A stretch of DNA of 5,005 nt. Origin: an uncultured bacterium (lineage in GTDB: Bacteria > Patescibacteriota > Saccharimonadia > Saccharimonadales > Saccharimonadaceae). The translations under genes and the position numbers were made by a program. Below the pieces are notes generated by a model. It saw only the letters and a program-made list of their open reading frames with translations, searched no databases and was not told the origin of the DNA. Below are positions 4,000 to 5,005 of this stretch, one piece after another. Within the stretch, counting starts at the first letter, position 1. The number at the start of each line of letters is the position of its first letter. The DNA lies in contig CALIMO010000003.1 of the NCBI GenBank assembly GCA_938045655.1, forward strand, positions 1-5,005, given 5' to 3'.

Positions 4000-4087
4000 A
4001 ATTATATAGAAAAAGATAAGACCAAAAGAGTGCAGTGTTGTGGCGACGCTGCACTCTTTTTTGTTGCTCCAATTGAGGCGATTCCAT
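3998..4087 (-). CDS. Possible 29-residue ORF, doubtful
   Basis: A frame of 29 codons starts at ATG 4087, with AGAGGTG 6 nt upstream, a good ribosome site. The peptide begins MESPQLEQQKRVQRR. It runs through the whole second terminator hairpin, which argues that the frame is accidental. On the minus strand the ribosome site and ATG lie in a 9-bp hairpin (4099-4091 with 4083-4075, one U-G pair). A TATAAT occurs at 4150-4145 but without a good -35. The 4100-4233 stretch upstream shows nothing else recognisable. Confidence 0.15.
   Translation of the reverse strand: MESPQLEQQKRVQRRHNTALFWSYLFLYN
4024..4062 (+). terminator. Second, tandem terminator after tRNA-Gln
   Basis: A perfect 12-bp stem (AAAAGAGTGCAG, 4024-4035, with 4049-4060) is extended in RNA by five more pairs inward (two of them G-U) to a 3-nt loop. 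It ends in a T6 run. It backs up the first terminator, and read leftward it could also stop transcripts from the 4234-4434 side, though with only four T. Confidence 0.8.
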
Positions 4088-4233
4088 GTAAATCACCTCT
4101 GAGGACTAGCAAAACCTTCAAATGTGAAACTTAACAATCTGGCAATTATAAATTAAAAAATAAACTGAGAACGAAAACCGCAAAAATAGTAAAGATTAAA
4201 GATTGCGAGCCAATAATTCAAAGGTTCATTAAT

Positions 4234-4434
4234 TTATAATCTCCACCTGTTCAGATTCAGAGTCAGTTGTAGCCATTCTCTTTTTTTAAAATTGTTCAGC
4301 ACTCTTATACTCTCAAGTGAATCTAACTGTTCACCTACACCAGGCTTGCGGACTGTAAAATTATTTCCGTTTATTTCTACCTCTTTAATCTTATTTTTTA
4401 TATACTTTTCAGTGTTAATCGAAATTTTCGACAT
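4234..4434 (-). CDS. Small hypothetical protein, possibly tail-chaperone-like, frame break suspected
   Basis: A 66-residue frame. It has a charged helix (about 5-18), the strands VEINGNNFTVRKPGVGEQ, and a helix LDSLESIRVLNNF. The INGxxFxVRKPxxGEQLxxxE pattern loosely recalls the start of phage tail assembly chaperones, but this is a weak resemblance. After a run of seven A (4287-4281) the frame gives a Trp/Leu/Asn-rich tail that looks unlike a real protein. Read one base back, the same DNA gives KRMATTDSESEQVEIIN and stops at 4229, a far more natural acidic tail. A one-base deletion, sequencing error or -1 slippage is therefore suspected. The ATG at 4434 has AAAGGAG 5 nt upstream. The promoter is unclear (TATAAA at 4459-4454 would leave a very short leader). 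It is divergent from the gene at 4550. Confidence 0.55.
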   Translation of the reverse strand: MSKISINTEKYIKNKIKEVEINGNNFTVRKPGVGEQLDSLESIRVLNNFKKREWLQLTLNLNRWRL

Positions 4435-4491
4435 GTAAACTCCTTTGTTTAGTTTTATATACTCATATATTAAACTTAAATAGTCGAGTCC

Positions 4492-4520
4492 TTGAAATCA
4501 TTCCTTTTTCAGTGTATTAT
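4492..4520 (+). promoter_or_regulatory. Promoter of the membrane protein gene
   Basis: TTGAAA (4492-4497), 17 bp, and TATTAT (4515-4520). The start would be near 4527, giving a leader of about 23 nt before the ATG at 4550. Confidence 0.75.
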
Positions 4521-4549
4521 ATCTATATAAATTTAATGAAAGGATCTAT

Positions 4550-5005
4550 ATGCTAGAGAAAATCACTGGTCAAAAAACTTTTAAAGATGCATTTAAAAAA
4601 GTTGCTTGGTTCAGGTTTACGATTATAATAACTATAGCAGTATTTCTAATCATTGGGGTTATTGAGGCAATAAATAATCCAGTTAAACCGACTAAACCAG
4701 TTAACAACACACCAACAACTAAAGCTCAGAGCACCACTACTTCGCCAAAAATAGAGAAAAATAAAAGCTACACTACCAGCTCTGGTATCCAATTTAGAAT
4801 CCATAAAATAACAGATTTAGCTAATCAGAAATACTATAACATACACGCATCAATTTCAAAAAACAACCCGTTATGGCATGACCAAGCTAAAGAAATTATT
4901 AAATTCTTATCTGAACAAACAGGCCAAAAAGATTTCTCTGTTACTATCGTAGAACAATCAACTGGAACAGATTTACTCAACTGGAATACGGGCAAAAATA
5001 AAACC
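4550..5005 (+). CDS. Single-pass membrane protein with extracytoplasmic domain, 3' end cut by window
   Basis: The frame is open for 152 codons to the end of the window, so the gene is partial. The ATG at 4550 has AAAGGA about 6 nt upstream and a good promoter. Residues 1-20 are basic and cytoplasmic (KITGQKTFKDAFKKVAW). Residues 21-41 are a single hydrophobic helix (FTIIITIAVFLIIGVIEAI), an uncleaved signal-anchor with N-in topology. Residues 42-75 are a Pro/Thr/Lys/Asn-rich linker of the kind that tethers outer domains to the membrane. From about 77 a folded alpha/beta domain begins (strand QFRIHKI, strand YYNIHASI, helix HDQAKEIIKFLSEQTG, strand DFSVTIVE). Family not recognised. There are no Cys pairs and no lipobox. 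It could be a cell-envelope or surface protein. Confidence 0.8.
   Translation, partial: MLEKITGQKTFKDAFKKVAWFRFTIIITIAVFLIIGVIEAINNPVKPTKPVNNTPTTKAQSTTTSPKIEKNKSYTTSSGIQFRIHKITDLANQKYYNIHASISKNNPLWHDQAKEIIKFLSEQTGQKDFSVTIVEQSTGTDLLNWNTGKNKT

Noticed and set aside
222..4062. Three terminators (222-266, 386-424, 4024-4062) each span a 13-nt interval between perfect arms
   Set aside because: The loops are unrelated in sequence, and one of them folds further into the stem; coincidence is the simplest explanation.
3874..4134. Plus-strand 86-codon frame
   Set aside because: Runs through the tRNA and both terminators; an accidental frame.
1..5005. CRISPR array, insertion sequence, toxin-antitoxin or defence system
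   Set aside because: No regularly spaced repeats, transposase, terminal inverted repeats, or recognisable toxin, nuclease or defence motifs on either strand.

Overview
The window is AT-rich with short intergenic gaps, sigma70-type promoters that often carry an extended -10 (TGnTATAAT-like), strong Shine-Dalgarno sequences and many small unrecognised proteins. It looks like a small bacterial chromosome. The coiled-coil plus duplicated beta-module protein at 450-968 is of a kind I associate with Patescibacteria/CPR, especially Saccharibacteria. That assignment is an inference from style, not from a marker gene.

Layout from left to right. Positions 55-266 hold a GC-richer island with an extended -10 promoter, a plausible long-range fold and a 16-bp-stem terminator: a candidate structured non-coding RNA on the + strand. 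Positions 386-1044 hold a minus-strand monocistron (450-968) with its own promoter and terminator. Positions 1178-1848 hold a minus-strand two-gene operon (1434-1772 and 1202-1447, overlapping by 14 nt) with promoter and terminator. Positions 1853-2312 hold another minus-strand single-gene unit (1891-2244).

A divergent promoter region then leads to the only long plus-strand gene (2410-3354), a membrane-anchored J-domain protein. A convergent minus-strand gene (3386-3745) has a perfect consensus promoter. Back to back with it is a tRNA-Gln(CUG) gene (3885-3959), which has a near-consensus promoter and two terminator hairpins in tandem. The right end holds a small minus-strand gene with a possible frame disruption at an A7 run (4234-4434) and, divergent from it, the 5' part of a single-pass membrane protein that runs off the window (4550-5005).

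Function. Only two elements have firm identities: the tRNA-Gln and the J domain, which should recruit and stimulate an Hsp70 (DnaK) at the inner face of the membrane. The other proteins are small alpha/beta or membrane proteins with no recognised family. No mobile element, CRISPR array, rRNA or complete biosynthetic pathway is visible. The two observations most worth following up are the candidate structured RNA at the left end and the A7 frame question at 4281-4287.
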